NCBI RefSeq assembly: GCF_963678635.1
Contig: NC_087064.1
Location: forward strand, 21,376,509-21,440,508
Reading direction: 5' to 3'
DNA from: Symsagittifera roscoffensis
Lineage: Eukaryota; Xenacoelomorpha; Acoela; Convolutidae
DNA: 64,000 bases
This document shows, one piece after another, positions 13,591 through 27,200 of this stretch (its first letter is position 1; each line of letters opens with the position of its first letter). The notes below the pieces were generated by a model. It saw nothing but the letters and a program-made list of their open reading frames with translations, had not been told where the DNA came from and ran no database searches. A program made the position numbers and the translations under genes.

Positions 13591-13921
13591 TATTTTAAGT
13601 CACTAAAATTTTTGTTGACTACACTATTGGCTCCAAAAAAAGTTAGAAAAGCAACGAAAAAAAATGATGAGTCAATTGATATTCCTACCCAAAGATCAGT
13701 AAGAGATAAAATTATTTATTATCTTCAACAATTCAAACCTGATCAATAATTCCTCTCAAATTTTTGTCTGTTTATTTTTTGTTTACAAAACTTTCAGATA
13801 GAAAAATGAGTGGGGATGTTGAAACGGAAAAAAGCCAAGAGCAATTAAAAATTCAAATTGAATGACAAGTATCAGGCAATTGAACAGGTGTTAACTGATT
13901 CAGCCTGTATGAAGTATTCAT

Positions 13922-14400
13922 GAAAATTATTAAATTCATTTGAAGGGCTTGAATGTTTTATGATGAAGCTATGCACTGCTAGAATATAAAGCAAATAGGA
14001 AACATTGAATGACACTTTAACTATATGTTGGTGTTTTTGACTGATGCTGTATAAAATTGAACAGTTGTTGTTGTTTTTGCGATTAGTTGTAATTTAATGA
14101 GGAGCGGAAACGTCAAATTTGCAAAGCACTGATTGCTTAAAGCGTAAAAAAGTGTATAAAGTGAAGGAAGTAATTAAATTAATTATATGGCTTGAATGTT
14201 TTATGATGAAGCCACGCATTGCTAGAACGAAATACAACTTGGAGAAGATGAATGGCACTTTAAATTTTTATCGATATCTTTGACTGATGCTGAAAAAAAT
14301 AGGACGGCTGTTGTTGCTTTCGCAACTAAATAAAATTTAATGAGCAGCGGAAACATCAAATTCGCAAAACACAGATAACTGCATAAATTGCAATTTTATC
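13922..14400 (+). repeat. 243 bp tandem duplication
   Basis: Two adjacent units share GGCTTGAATGTTTTATGATG, TTTGACTGATGCTG, GTTGTTG and GCGGAAACRTCAAATT, offset 243 bp, with scattered substitutions. Short coding-like stretches occur in both but each is stopped. Confidence 0.82.
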
Positions 14401-17260
14401 AAAAAAATTTAACGATTTGGTGGTAAGGTGATACATGCAAAATGTTCATATCGACTCATGCTATTTTATTTCCTTCATTGCTACAACTTGCTCATCTCAC
14501 AGTCTAATTTTCACTCTTCGTGCATGAACAAAAACTTTTAACAATTTTTATAAAAATTGACAAGATTTTCAGATAGTAAGACAAGTCAAGTTCTTTCTAA
14601 AGAGTTAAATGACAAAATTTTTTGCCTAATTTTGATTCTTTCAGTATAATGTTTCTAAAATAAGATTTTAGTATCCGTGTCCAATTGAGTGGAGCAAAGC
14701 TACAGTGTGCTGTGAGTTTTTTCTCAAAAGATATTCGGTATGTAATCCTCTATTGCTCCCTATTAAGTTTCTTTCATCAATGCTTATGATTTGAAAAAGA
14801 AGTTTTCTGATAAATTGCAGTGAAGCAAAAACTGACCTGAACTTTCCAATTATTGGTCAATTTTAAGCGAAGTTGAATGAAACGGAACAGCTCATAAGAA
14901 AGGCTGGTAATTTACAGAACGAGTCATACTAGCATTGGTAAAAACTGTTATTTCATCTCTTTTATTTATCTTCTACCGGATATCGGATATCTTGACAGTT
15001 TTATTTATGGCAGAATCAACAAAGGGCTTGAATTGGATTTTTTTTTGTCAAATTTGAAAAGATGAAAAATTATTAGCACGTTTAATGATTTTAGAGGTTC
15101 TTAATCCTATTCATTCCTTTTTCACCATTCTAAAGCTGTTTTTGGTTGAATGTTTGTAAAAAATTTCAAAATAAAACCAGGTTGAAGGGGGATTTTAAAA
15201 GTAGGAGTCATGAATTTCATAACAGCCTGACACAAAAATCACCGGATAGTGTAATGAAATTTTAAAATACCGTCTTATTGTGATCCATATTATCAAGAAA
15301 AAAATCATAAAACAACCAAAATGAAGCGTTTTTAATACGCTTAAAAGTTGAAAAGTCCTCCTAAAAACCGTTGTCTTGGAAGTTGTCGGCTTGTTCTCTT
15401 AGTTCCAATTTCCTATTAAAAAAAACCTAATTTACCTTATTTGCTCAAATAATTACTTTTTTTTTCTAAAAATTGATTGTTCTTAAAAGTTTTCCTTGCG
15501 CTCAAAATGTCAGTTGCAAGTCTTAAAATTTAAATCTACTAATGGAAACTTCGAACCCATTTTGTATTTTACGATAATTTTTTTGCGCGCATTGAAAATT
15601 TTCAAAACCCTTGAATTTTTACTTTAAAAAATTGCTAGTAAGACTCCGCAGTATTGAGGATTTAAAAAATTAATTGTATGAAAAAACTACTATAAAATAC
15701 AGACTATGAAGTCGAGTGCTCGTAGTGTAAAGAGTGTTGCATCTTACAACAAGTGTTTTCAGTTGTCGTCTTTTCAGCTTAATTCATCGTTCTCTATTTC
15801 GTGCAATGCTAATTAGGTACAAAAATTCTGTCCTAAGTATTACGCTAACTTTTTCCCTTAGTAGCTTTGAACAGGTAAGAAAAAATCAAAAATCTAAATA
15901 TTCGCCATATTGTCAGGCAATAAAAGGTTTGTCTATTGCTAATTTGCGCCACTCAAATGGTTCAAGTGGGGCTTTTTGTTTGCGCAATGAACAATTTCGC
16001 AAGTAAATTCAAAGTAAGTTGACAATGAAAAAAATGCTTGAATTGATAAGTGACTCGATAAAATTGTATTACAGAGCTGGTTTCAGCGTAAAAAAGTTTT
16101 TTTTTCTTAACCTTGCTCGGTTCAATTTTATCAAGGTGTTTTTATCGATTTTTAGCTCTGTTCTTATTGGATGCGTTACGCTGCGCCACTGTTGGGAAAA
16201 ATTGCTTCCTTTTTTTCCGCTCGCATATTTACATTGATTTTGACCTTAAGAGTTGAAACTAAAAGGCAAAACTCTACAGACTAGCCCGCCGAAGGTTGCT
16301 GAGGTGTGCCTTGATTTATTCAGATTATTTAAACTTTTCATAAGGATTTGGTTGCATTTACGACACCTATTGTTTGACAAAACCTACTGTTTGACATCTG
16401 TTGCTAATGAACAATTTAAGGTGGAAATTCCCGAAATTGTTCATGAGGAAAAAAGTTACTAAAACTTTTTAGAATAAGAGAATTTTGAAGAAGACTCCGA
16501 CACCCTCACCACTAACACCCCCTCTAAGGGTTCGATTCTCGGGCCACCATAAGGTCGGACTTGGATATATTTTACGACATTTATTTTTGGTCGACTAAAC
16601 AAACTTTTTTCTAAAATAATTACGATGGCGATTTGCTCTAAATTTGACAAGAAAGCGCGCAAAAACGCAAGTTTTTGTTAAATTAAGCAAAAAAAGATGT
16701 TAAACGTAACTTTTGGCAAAACACGTTTCTTCATAATGTTCAAGGAGAGCTTATAGTATCATATGTGGTCGACACAACTTGTGGACAGTTATAAGTTTTA
16801 ACACCACCAACCCCACGCGGAAAGAATATTCTGGAGAATATCCTATTCGTAGCTCGTTTCAACAGAGTGAAAAATATGAAATAGTGGACCAGTGAAAAAG
16901 TTTTTATTGATTAATCGATCCTCTAAGTGAGACATAAAACAATTAGAGAAACAGCGAGCCAAAGAATAAAATCAGTCTACTAACCAAAAAAGAGGAGAAT
17001 CATTTTTTACAATCGAGAAGGCTATTGAAAATAGACGCCTTGTATACTTTCAAATAGCTTTTTGTTACCTCTTAGTGTTTTTATTTGAAATAATTGCTCA
17101 GATTTTCTGGTGTGAAAAAAAAAATTGGGAAGATGGAAGTTGAAATAAAGAATAGGCAGTTAAAAAGCAATTTATAATACAAATCTTAAATAAGCGAACA
17201 GGTTTAAACGTGCTGTTTCAACATATATGAAGTGTCAAAAGCCTTCAAATCTTTTACAAA
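14400..17260. other. AT-rich sequence, no supported gene
   Basis: Coding-like short pieces at about 14820-14935 (KLNETEQLIRKAGNLQNES) and 15734-16462 have no motif, and the first is interrupted by stops. Otherwise featureless except for the B-box-like patch at 16.53 kb. Confidence 0.45.
16525..16560 (+). other. tRNA B-box-like sequence without a tRNA
   Basis: AGGGTTCGATTCTCGGGCCACCA includes a B-box consensus (GGTTCGATTC). The T-stem pairs poorly and I see no A-box, anticodon arm or acceptor stem at the right distance. Could be a SINE or tRNA relic. Confidence 0.3.
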
Positions 17261-17329
17261 AGAGCCACGATTTTTTAAGTGCCATGATTTTTTAAACGCG
17301 GAATGCAATTTTTAATCATTGTGTGGCAG

Positions 17330-20300
17330 TTTGAAACTGTAGTAGCGTCTCTGGCTGGTTTACAAAAACATACAGTATTTTTTTGGCAATTAAAAGTGAC
17401 TGATTGAGAGATGGAAACAGCATCGGAAAGTGTACAGATTGGGAGTGGTGGATGCATTAAAAAGGTTCTGATCATTCATGCTACAGTGCTGATTTAAATC
17501 AACCGGACAAAACGAAGAATTTTGAAGTTTTAAACGCGTTTTTCTCAAATTTGGTTAAGATTAGACAAAAAAAGAAGGTAACAAAAAATGTTAGATTTTC
17601 ATCAGATTACTATAGTGCAATTTTTTCTCCGAAATTCTCAACCAAAGTTTAATCGAAAATGGGTCATTTTGGCTTTTTTCAATTAACCAAAAATTACGCC
17701 GGAACAACTTTGTTAATTGATGAAAAATATATATCAAAAGAAGCCTCTTACACAGTCCAACAAAGTGTACATGTAGCCTAACATGTTCATGTATCCTAAC
17801 ATGTAGTAAAACGTGATTTTTACTTCATAAAAAACAACAAGTTTGCATAAAAACAAATCTAGAACATTTACTCAAATTTTTGGAGATTCAATCTTTCTAG
17901 AAGTTTGTTGGGCTGCGTAGGAGGCTTCTTGTGAGATATATTTCTTATCACTTAACAGATTATTTCCAGCGTAATTTTTAATTAATTTAAAAAACCAAAA
18001 GGACACATTACAATGGGGTACAATTTTGGCTGGGAATATTGAAGGAAAAACAGCACCATAAAATTTCTGGTGAAATTCTAAGCAACTTTTGTTCCTTTCA
18101 TTTTTTGTCTAATCTTAACCCAATTTGAGAAAATTCGTTTCAAAAATTCGAGTTTAGTTTCTTTTGTCCGGTTAATTTAAATCAGCGCTGTATTTTAGTT
18201 ATTTCATTTCTACGATTGCGTATATCAACTGCTATCTTTCAATCTCTTTGTGCATCAACTAAATTTTTGATGGTTTTTTTTTAGAAAACTGTCAATTTTG
18301 ATTTTTTTTTTCAATTATTGTAGCGTCGTGGGCTGTTTAGAAAAAGTATGATACTTTAATTCAGTTGGTGATTGAAGGTAATTGAATGAGATGTGGAAAC
18401 AGCATTGCAAATTTCTCCAAATTGGATGCGGTTGATGCAAGCAAAAGTTTTGTCTCACGCTACTCTAATTGTCTTATTTTTTTCAATTGTGTATATCAAA
18501 TGCTATTTGATTTTCTATGTGCATCAACATAATCCTATAACTTTTTTTGACAAAACTGATACAAGTTAAGGATTAAACTCTGTTTTTGGGAGTTTTATTT
18601 TAAATGTAAAAGAGTCTCTGGGGGGCTTACCAAAATGCACCGCTTTGATTTTTTTTTCAAAAGAAGATGATTGAATGGGATGCGGAATCAGCATCAAAAA
18701 AGTTTTACAGGTTGGTAGGGTTGGGTGCCTGCAAAAGGTTCTGATTGTCTCATGGTTGTTTGTATGTGTCATTTCTAGGATTGCATACATCACTTGTTAA
18801 GTTTTATTCTTTATGTCCAAGCACAATTTTTAAAGATTTTTACGAAATTGGTAAAATATATCGATAAAGCTTAAAAAAGTGGAGGTTTGTTATTTCAAAA
18901 TTTGTAATAGCGTCTCTGGTCGGCTTACAACATTTTTCAGCTTTAATTTTCATTGCAATTAATATCGATTGACTGAGATAAGGAAAAAACATCGCAGAGT
19001 TTACAGATTGGGAGAAGTGGGTGCTTGCGAAGAGTTCTGTTTGTCCCATGCTAACTTTTGTCATTTCTACGGTTGCATAAATCAACTGCTACTTTGCCTT
19101 CTGAATGTGCACCAACTAAAGCTTCACTTGTTTTTTTGATACTACTATTAATAATAAATAAATGGAATGTGAAATCAACAACGCAAAATCTTACCATAGT
19201 GATTGAATTCAATGTGAAATCAGCATCGCAAAATCTTACGATTGGGACAGATATATGCATTCAAAAAGTTTTGATCGCGTCATGTTTTTTTAATTGTGTC
19301 AATTCTTCGATTGCTTATACCAACTGCTACTTCTGCTTATATCAACTGCTATTTTTCATATCACCTACTTCTTTTATATCACCCGAATTTAAACACTTTT
19401 TCAGAAATCGATAGAAATTTCTGAAAAAACTTTGATAATGGTAAATTTTCACTCTATTTTCAACTGTATCAGCATCTCTGGCTGTTTTTAACGTACTGCT
19501 GAAACTGTCGTATCAACTAAAAGTGATAAAATGAGATATGGAAACAACATCACAAAAAAGACAGATTGGGAGTAGTGAACGCATGCAAAAAGTTCTGATC
19601 GTCCCATGATATTCTATTTTAGTCATTTCTACGATAGAATGTATCATTTGATTTTTGTCTTCTATATGTGCATAGAATCAATTTTTATTTTTTTTTCAGC
19701 ACACTGATAAAAGTCACAAATAAATTTTTAATTTTAGTTTTTCAAATTGTTTGAATGTATAAAAGTCTCTGACTGGTTTTTGAAAAAGCAAGGCTTTATT
19801 GTATTTTTTTTCAGTTGAAAGTGAATGAGAAGTAGAAACAGAATCACAGAGGGTAGAGATTGGGAGGGGTGGATGCATGCAAATTGTTCTGATCGTCTCA
19901 TGCCTTTTCGTTTGTTGCATTTCTACGATTGCTTTTGACATTTTTTCCTAAATTTATTGAAATTTAGTTGATGAGGATTTTCATCTGCCTTTCAACCGCA
20001 ATAGCGTTTTTTTGGTTTACAAAAATTTAAGGCTTTTTTCGCAATGTAAGTGATTAAATGATTTATGGAAACAACTTGGCAAAGTTTGTAGCTTGGTAAT
20101 GTGAATGCATGCCAAAAATTCCGATTATTACATGGTATTTTAATTGTGTTATTTCTACCTTTGAACTTATCGTCTACTATTTTCTATTCTAAATGTGCAT
20201 CAACTTGAGCTTCAAGGTTTTTCAGAAAACTGATAAACTCACTGATTAAATTACACTTTCGGACGTTTTTTGTTTTTTTTTTATTATAAAAGCGTTTCTG

Positions 20301-20480
20301 GTTGATTTTAAAATTGTACGTCGTGAATTTTCTTTGCAATCAAAAATGATTGAATGGAATTTGGAAACGCTAAGCTTGCATGCGTATGCAAAGCATTGAG
20401 GGGGCTGGATGCATGCAAAAAGTTCTGATCGTCCTATACTGTTTAATTTGTTCCAGTGCTACGATTGCTTACATCACCTG
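17330..20480 (+). repeat. Diverged satellite, about nine monomers of 230-325 bp
   Basis: Recurrent blocks in the same order: GCGTCTCTGGCTGG, GGAAACAGCATCGCAAA, ACAGATTGGGAGTGGTGGATGCATGC, AAAAAGTTCTGATCGTCTCATG and ATTTCTACGATTGC. The third block occurs near 17435, 18410, 18706, 19000, 19235, 19560, 19858, 20090 and 20400. All copies point the same way. Copy 1 of the TA-element splits the first monomer. Short ORFs here are chance reading of the repeat. Confidence 0.88.
17484..18190. mobile_element. TA-targeting TIR transposon, copy 1
   Basis: 707 bp with inverted ends CAGTGCTGATTTAAATCA and its complement ending ATTTAAATCAGCGCTG, both followed inward by the CCGGACAAAA theme. It is flanked by TA on both sides (17482-17483 and 18191-18192). 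It lies within a satellite monomer, whose sequence resumes after it. No coding capacity. Confidence 0.9.
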
Positions 20481-20484
20481 TTCT

Positions 20485-23400
20485 TGTTCATTTTTAGATT
20501 TTGGTAATTCCATAGTGTCTCTGAGTTGACCAATAACGTCAAATTTTTTGTTAGATGCGAAAATTGTAATACAGTAATCCACTTCGTTGACCAGTAAGAA
20601 ACGCTCTTTTTTAAGTTTCAGACGCCATTTTGGAACCAAAAAGACCCATATGTTTTTCATGAAGTCCAATTTTCTGATTTAGAAAAAATCAGAGCAGATC
20701 ATTTTTTTTCTAGCTTAACACAGTTATTATTTCCACGCAAAAGAAAATTTAGAAAATTTCGTTTGACTTGTAGAAAACTATAGTGTTTTTCTTTCTCGAA
20801 AACCATTATTCAAAACCATTGGCGACAAACGCTTTCGTCAAAACAAACAAAAATCACAAAACCATCTCAAGAGATGCTTTAAGAAATTAATTCATGATTT
20901 TTGAGAAAACAATGACGAAATGAAAACTTTCGTCGGTAATTTGGTAAAATAGTTTTGTAGAAAAAAAATATTACGACAAAAATTACTCACCAGTTAAAAC
21001 TACTCTGCAAAACAGAAAACAAGCCCCAGACAATTTTTGTACTTTTTCAATCTCTTACACAAAACCAATTTCACTAAACATTGCGGGCTATTGTAAAACA
21101 GTGTTAGTCAAATAAAGCAAAATAGACAGACAATCGGCATAAAATTCAACCCGAAAGCAAAAAGTCCACAAGATCAAATTAATAAATTGTTGGGTTTAAA
21201 TAAGTTGAATTGCATACACACTCTTCTGCAAGTAAAACATTTTTTCGGGTGCTGGACATCAAGCTGACGGGACTTCAAGTTGAACAGTAAAATTCGCGAA
21301 ATAATCACAAAGTTTGAATGGTTTGAAAACTGCATCACAAAATCAATCAATTTTGAGATCTTTCTCAACCAATTTTTGCTTTTTCATAAAACGTAAGCCT
21401 CTAATTAATGTTTCAGAAAAGTGGAAACGAAAACATTGCTAAAGGCGGTTTTCACATTTATTAGTTAAGCGTTTCAAAATCCGGCCGATGTAACTAACAG
21501 ATGCAATTCTTAAGTGGCGCATTGTCTAAAATAACTTTAATTATCAACTAAACTTGCCTAAAATCCTTAAAACTAACACTCAAAAGATGGAAAAATAATG
21601 TTTTGAGGTAGTTTTAAATTTGAAATTTTGGCCTCATGTCCCTTCGGCTTGAATTTTTGTTGGCCTGTTGTCCTTACCGTTGTGTGCAGCATCATATGCT
21701 TCTGCTTAAGTGTCATTTACAAACTGAAGTCTATAAAAATGCGAAGCTCCTTTCAGAGAAGTTTTGTCGGATAAAAATATCCAAGTTAAAAATTGCTACT
21801 CGCAAACATTATTGTAAAATTAAGTGCCGACAGTTTCGTTATTATGAAATTAAGTGCCGGCTTTGGTTAAAATGCACAAAAAACATAAAAGCTGTTGTTT
21901 ACGAGAATCATATCAAAATTTACAAAAAATTTATGCTGCAGAGCAGAAAAAACTAATAGTTAAAAAACTGAATATTTTAACAACCTAATTTTTTAACAAC
22001 CCAAAAACTTCAAATAGTGGGATGATTGTTGTTAAATGTTTTTGGGTGAGGAAACTAAAGCAGGCTGACTGACAGTCGGGAAAAAATTCAACCTGCAGGT
22101 GGGACTAAAATTTTACAAATATATCTCTGCGAATTGACACTTCATCTCTTCCCAAAATGCGCAGCATCATCTGTTTCCACTGGGAGTTATTAATAAATTG
22201 AGCTTTGTAAAATGATTCACTGATCATCTCATAGACACGCTTTACTGGAAAAAGAGTCCAATTTGACAATTTGGTGAATGACAAACGCAAAAAACTCGAC
22301 ATTGTACTTAAAAGTCAATTATATGAGAAATTATAACGAGAAAAAAAAACGAATGAAACAAATATAAAAAGAATGCAATATGGAGGGTAATTAAGTTCAG
22401 TCTACATCACTGACAATTAATACTGCCTAGATCAGACCAGGCTGCTTGTCATTCACCATTAACTTCTGCCAATTGCAAGCGTTATTGTGAAAGCATTTTT
22501 GCAGCGCAGACAAAAATTGTAAGTTGGAAAATCACTGTGATACTTGAAAGTTTTTCGACTTATGGATTTTTTGAAAAATTGCCGGTTTATTGACTTCATG
22601 TGCAGAGAAACTTGTAGATCTTCTCTTCTCTTGATCAATGAGGGTTTTTGAATAACTCTTCATTTATTTATACAAAAACGTTAAACATCTAAAGGAACCA
22701 TCAATTTCGATGTTCCGATTATATTACACTTCAACTTTAATGTTTATCAAAAACATCAATTACAATTTAAACATTTGCATCATTTAAAAGCTTTTTTGAG
22801 GGGTTGGAGGAATGTCATCAATTGCTTTTCCAAAAAACTAAAACAAGATATCCGCTGCCAAATATCATTAGAAATGATGTTCTTGTTCTAAATCAGCAAG
22901 TCATTGATAAGCAATTGAGATGAGACAATCAATATAAATCACAAATTGCATCATTAAAAAATTTACCTTTCTGAGGGTGACAGAACATCTCAAAACATTG
23001 AATGGTAAAAAAATATTATAACAAACACAGAATTTCAATTGTTTTGAACTATTTGAAAATTGAATACAAATTAAATGCTTGCTATATATGTGACTATACT
23101 CACTACACGATAGGTTCGATTTCGATCTGCCTTGCGAGTTTTAACACGGAAGAATTTGAACTTTAAAAAATGTTGGCAAGTAACTGTTCTCATTAAAAGT
23201 CATTAAAATTATTATTAAAATATTTATGCCAGTCTCAGTCTCCTTCAAGCAATTTTGTCGACATTCAGATTCATCCCAAGGGTCCAATAATTTTGCAAAA
23301 TTTTCCTCAGTTTTGTTTCATCATTCTACTGTTAAACTACAAAACGCCGAATTTTCACGCTGTTTTTGTTTTTTAAAAAAATAATTATTAAAATTGTTAC

Positions 23401-23545
23401 TTTTATGCATCAAAAACTTGGCACTTTAAAATTTGGAAAAGCAGATCGTTTTTAGATAAAATTACACAACACAAAGAAATTCATTCGAATTAACCTTCAT
23501 CTAGCCTCTTCATCTTCATTTGACCTGATCATGCAATAATCACAG
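20485..23545. other. AT-rich sequence, no supported feature
   Basis: Downstream flank of the satellite and of the Wnt gene's 3' side. Only small ORFs without motifs (for example 21636-21956, Lys/Cys-rich). Some of this may hold the Wnt 3' untranslated region at its upper end. Confidence 0.45.
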
Positions 23546-23549
23546 CGAT

Positions 23550-23825
23550 CCGAGGGGAAGGGGCGGGAGGTGGCAAGTATTTTGAGACAACTAAAATGAT
23601 TTTCGAGCTCTCCCAGAACACTTTAAAGAACCTATTTATATAAAGGTTTTTGCCCGGCAGTCCAAAATAAAGAGGCCAAAAGCACAGCTTTTGGATACTT
23701 TTTAGAAAAATCTTTTTTAAAGTTGTGTTATATTTTAGAAGAATTATAGAATTTTTCAGCCAAAAAAAAGTTTACCAAAGGGTGGTCCCACCATCTCCCC
23801 CAAAATCCGCCTTTACAGCACCCGT
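23550..23825. mobile_element. hAT-MITE-like relic downstream of the Wnt gene
   Basis: Starts GAGGGGAAGGGGCGGGAGG and ends CTCCCCCAAAATCCGCCTTT. The interior includes CGAGCTCTCCCAGAACACTT, which matches the family's GAGCTCTTCTCGAACATT. No clear target duplication. Confidence 0.55.
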
Positions 23826-24015
23826 GCAGTTGTTTGCTCTTCAAAATGTGAACTTAAAATTTTAGTGCTGTTTTTTTGTCTCTCTTTTCTAACCGTTTGC
23901 TTTAAACTTCCATGAAATTGTTACTTTTTATCCTGGAGGCTAGATGAAGTTCCTGCCAATTTTCACAAAAATATAAACAGTTTTGTAGAATGTTTTCAGC
24001 TCACAAACAATGCTT

Positions 24016-24263
24016 TCAAGCAGAGGGGGGACTGCCGCCGCCTAAACACACTCGGTGTCGTTCAGTAAACGTGCACGTTTCGCACTCTACGGAACAGCAG
24101 AATTGGAACTGGCACTTGCATTCATGCTCGTATTTGAACGTTTGCCAGGCGTAGCTGGCCCCACGTTTGTTGTCTGTGCTCGGGATGGTCATGTTGGCTG
24201 AACAACAGAAGAGACTGCAGCCCAAATCATCAATGTCCTCTGGGCAGAACCGACCGCCCATTC
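24016..24263 (-). CDS. Wnt exon 7: C-terminal cysteine knot and stop
   Basis: Acceptor TTTTTCGTAG, then 81 codons and TGA. GGRFCPEDIDDLGCSLFCC matches the family GRxCN...GCxxLCCGRG, and HECKCQFQFCCSVECETC matches C-x-C-x-F-x-WCC-x-V-x-C-x-x-C, with Phe in place of the common Trp before the double Cys. The last Cys is followed by LGGGSPPSA, whereas most Wnts end at or just after that Cys. Confidence 0.96.
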
Positions 24264-27200
24264 CTACGAAAAAGAAAACATGCGTCATATAACTTTTATC
24301 GTTTTCGCCAAATTCATCAAACTCTCAATTTTAAAAAGATTAGCCCGTTGCTGAGCCCAAATACTTCAGAATACTCAGACTTTTCCGAACATATTTTCAA
24401 TGCTCACACAATCTACTATCCACGCAGTAAATTGGTCTGAAAAACAAAAAAATTAATTTTTTTTCGACTAATTTTTTTTCGGTCAGGGTTCCGTCCAACT
24501 ATTCGCTCATGATGGGACTGGAGTCGGCAAAAAACCATCCATTTTAAAGGGGGATAATAATTCCGTTCATAAGTTTTTATCAAAAAAATTCCATTTTTTC
24601 CGCTTATCTCATAGATGACTTTCGACCTTAAGAAATTCCACTTAGAAATTGAGTTGAAATTAGCTGAAGTTTTCCGTCTTTTAAGGGTTCCGCTCGAAAA
24701 TTGTTATGGAACAATTCAGTTTTATTTAAGAAAATCGTTTTGTGAGCCCATCTCATGAATTATACAAAAAAAAAACAGAAGATACAATCGACCATGGTAA
24801 TAGCGCAATGCATTTATGTGCAGTTTCTAGAAAAGACGAATAATGAGGATGATTTTGCGGTCCTTTTGCGGGTGAATCTAGGGTTTCTCAAAGGGGTGGG
24901 GCGGATTTTCAAAAAAAAAACTGAACGACCTAGTTGATTTTTTGAGCACTCTCAAATTACAAAAAAGACCCTAATTTGACAAAGTTTTCTGCTCCGCAAG
25001 ATGTTTTTGAGCACTTTTTGGATCAAAGTTAGAATAAGTTGGCGCCAAAAACTTTGCTTAAAAAAATTTGGGATAGATCGGCCGAATATGGATATCGTAA
25101 ATAGTACCGAAGGAAGACCCCTTTGGGTAGTGAGGGTGCCGAACCCCTGAAGGCGGGGATCTCTAATTACATCAGTGCATATAATGCTTCAAGCAGATTG
25201 GCTTTACTTTGAATTCTACTTTATTTCAAACAAATGGCTCCTAACCTTCTAGTAATTTGAGGATGTAAAACAGAAAAACGCCCAATTTTGGGAAAAAAAA
25301 CAATTTTTGGAAAAAGCATATAATGCTGGAATCCGATTGGCTGACACTGAATTATACTTAATTTCAAACAAAATTGGTCTTAATCTTCCAGTAATTTGAG
25401 GACGTAAAGTAGAAAACAGCAGATACGTTGCTAGTGAGAAAAGGCGGTGAGAGTGACCTGAATTGATTTTGTTGGGGTAACACCACATCTCGCTGGCCTG
25501 ATTGTAGACAGTCCTCCACTCGTTGGTCTTATCATCAGTCCAGTCGGGCAGGTTGACCCGGTTCCTCTTGTTCTTCTCCATCGAGATCAGCTGTCGCTTC
25601 TCGTTCACCTCCACCTCCATCGGCGACAGATACTTCCTACAGATAGAATAACACTTGGAGTAATTGTGAAAATAAAATCAAGTCCACTCAACTCTCTACC
25701 CCCTTATAGACTAACTCATAACTACTTTTTCCAGTCGCGCCGGTCGCTGACACATTGCCTCGGTCCGTAAAGTCTAGAAACACCGAAATTTGATCGCGGC
25801 GGTTTGAAAATGTCCAGTTTTAGTCGCGGCAATCTGGAAATACTAAAATTTGGTCGCGACCGTCTGATCATAACCTCGACCCGGGATGGACTGCCCCATT
25901 ATTTAATTTGTATTGATAAAGGCTGCCCATGAAATACTCTATTCAAACTGCCTGATCATTCTAATTTAGAGCCCAGGTCATAATCTCGTCCTTAAAACGG
26001 TTTAGGAGGTATGATATGATGTGGGTCCAAAACACGCAATCATACATGGAATACGATTTAAGATTTCAGATATTGTAAGATAAAGTCATGTTGGGTCAAG
26101 CATAAGCATGGATTAAGGGATAGAAGAATTTGACGCTCTCGAAAGTCCGCCCATTTCACAGTTTGTTTTAACCGTTTCCTTTTCCGGCTGATCAAACCTG
26201 AAGATCTTAAAAGGCACCTATGATGTCAAATATGCTACTTTCAAACGCCGGAAAAAACGTTACTTCAGATCATAATGGTCAAAAATTGTCCAGGTTTTGA
26301 TAAAGTCGATCAGATCAGTTTTAGTTTCAAGAGGCAGGGGCGGATATAAGGGGGAAGCGGAGGGGCGGATTTAAGGGGGAAACGAAGGGGCGGAATTAAG
26401 ATATAAATGCAGAATCAAAAATGATTCCATGTTCAACAAAAAAGTGCTACTAAACTTAAGTTCATTATTTACCAAAATTTGAGTGATTCATAAAATTTCA
26501 TACACAATGAAGACAAGAGAGCCTTTAAGGAAAAAGAAATTGAATAATACCTTCAATGAAGGTGCCGATGTTTCATTTTAAGCATCTTATGGAAATTAAC
26601 TTCAAAGGAAATGTAGAAGTCACTGAAATCCATTTTTGTACTTTTTTGCCCTTTTCGCCCTTTTGTCAAAAAAATGGGCAAAACAAGAAACATTGCATAA
26701 CCCGTGGCACTCCTCATTTTCAAAGTCACATTATGGTGTTTGAACACACTCACACTCTTCTTTCTTCTAGTTTATGTATAGATTAGACCAAAAAAATTAC
26801 TCTGATTTTCAAGCTGAAAAAAATAGGGTGTCCTTTGTATCATTTAATCATGTAATTATGCATAATAGTTTTGATAACAACGATGATGAATTTCAAGATT
26901 TCACCATGCATATCAACCATTTTGATTTTTGATAATTACCATTATTTACTTTTTCGCAGAACCGCAAGAAAAGTTTTCACATTGAGAGAATATAAACTTT
27001 TGAACGAATTTCAAGACATTATTATGAAAAAAAAACTTATATCAGGACAGCTTATCTACTCGTTAGACATATTGTTGTTCTTTATTTTATTGATAAAAAA
27101 CGGAGAATTATTTTTGGGTTTGTTTTTAAGGAAAAGATGTTAGGATAGGTTTTTAATGAGAGGCAGTGGTTTAAAAATTCGTGCTCATCATCAGCATTCC

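Noticed and set aside
13333-13749. 138-codon plus-strand ORF
   Set aside because: Its first two thirds are translation of the TCGACC-rich repeat block E. Only the last ~40 codons look coding-like and they have no recognised motif.
17275-19941. Several similar 65-80 codon minus-strand ORFs, which look like a small gene family
   Set aside because: They repeat because the satellite monomer repeats. They differ in frame and length between monomers, and no start or splice context is conserved.
25249-25620. 123-codon minus-strand ORF as a separate gene
   Set aside because: The 5' part is Wnt exon 6. The remainder is intron read-through past the donor at 25457.
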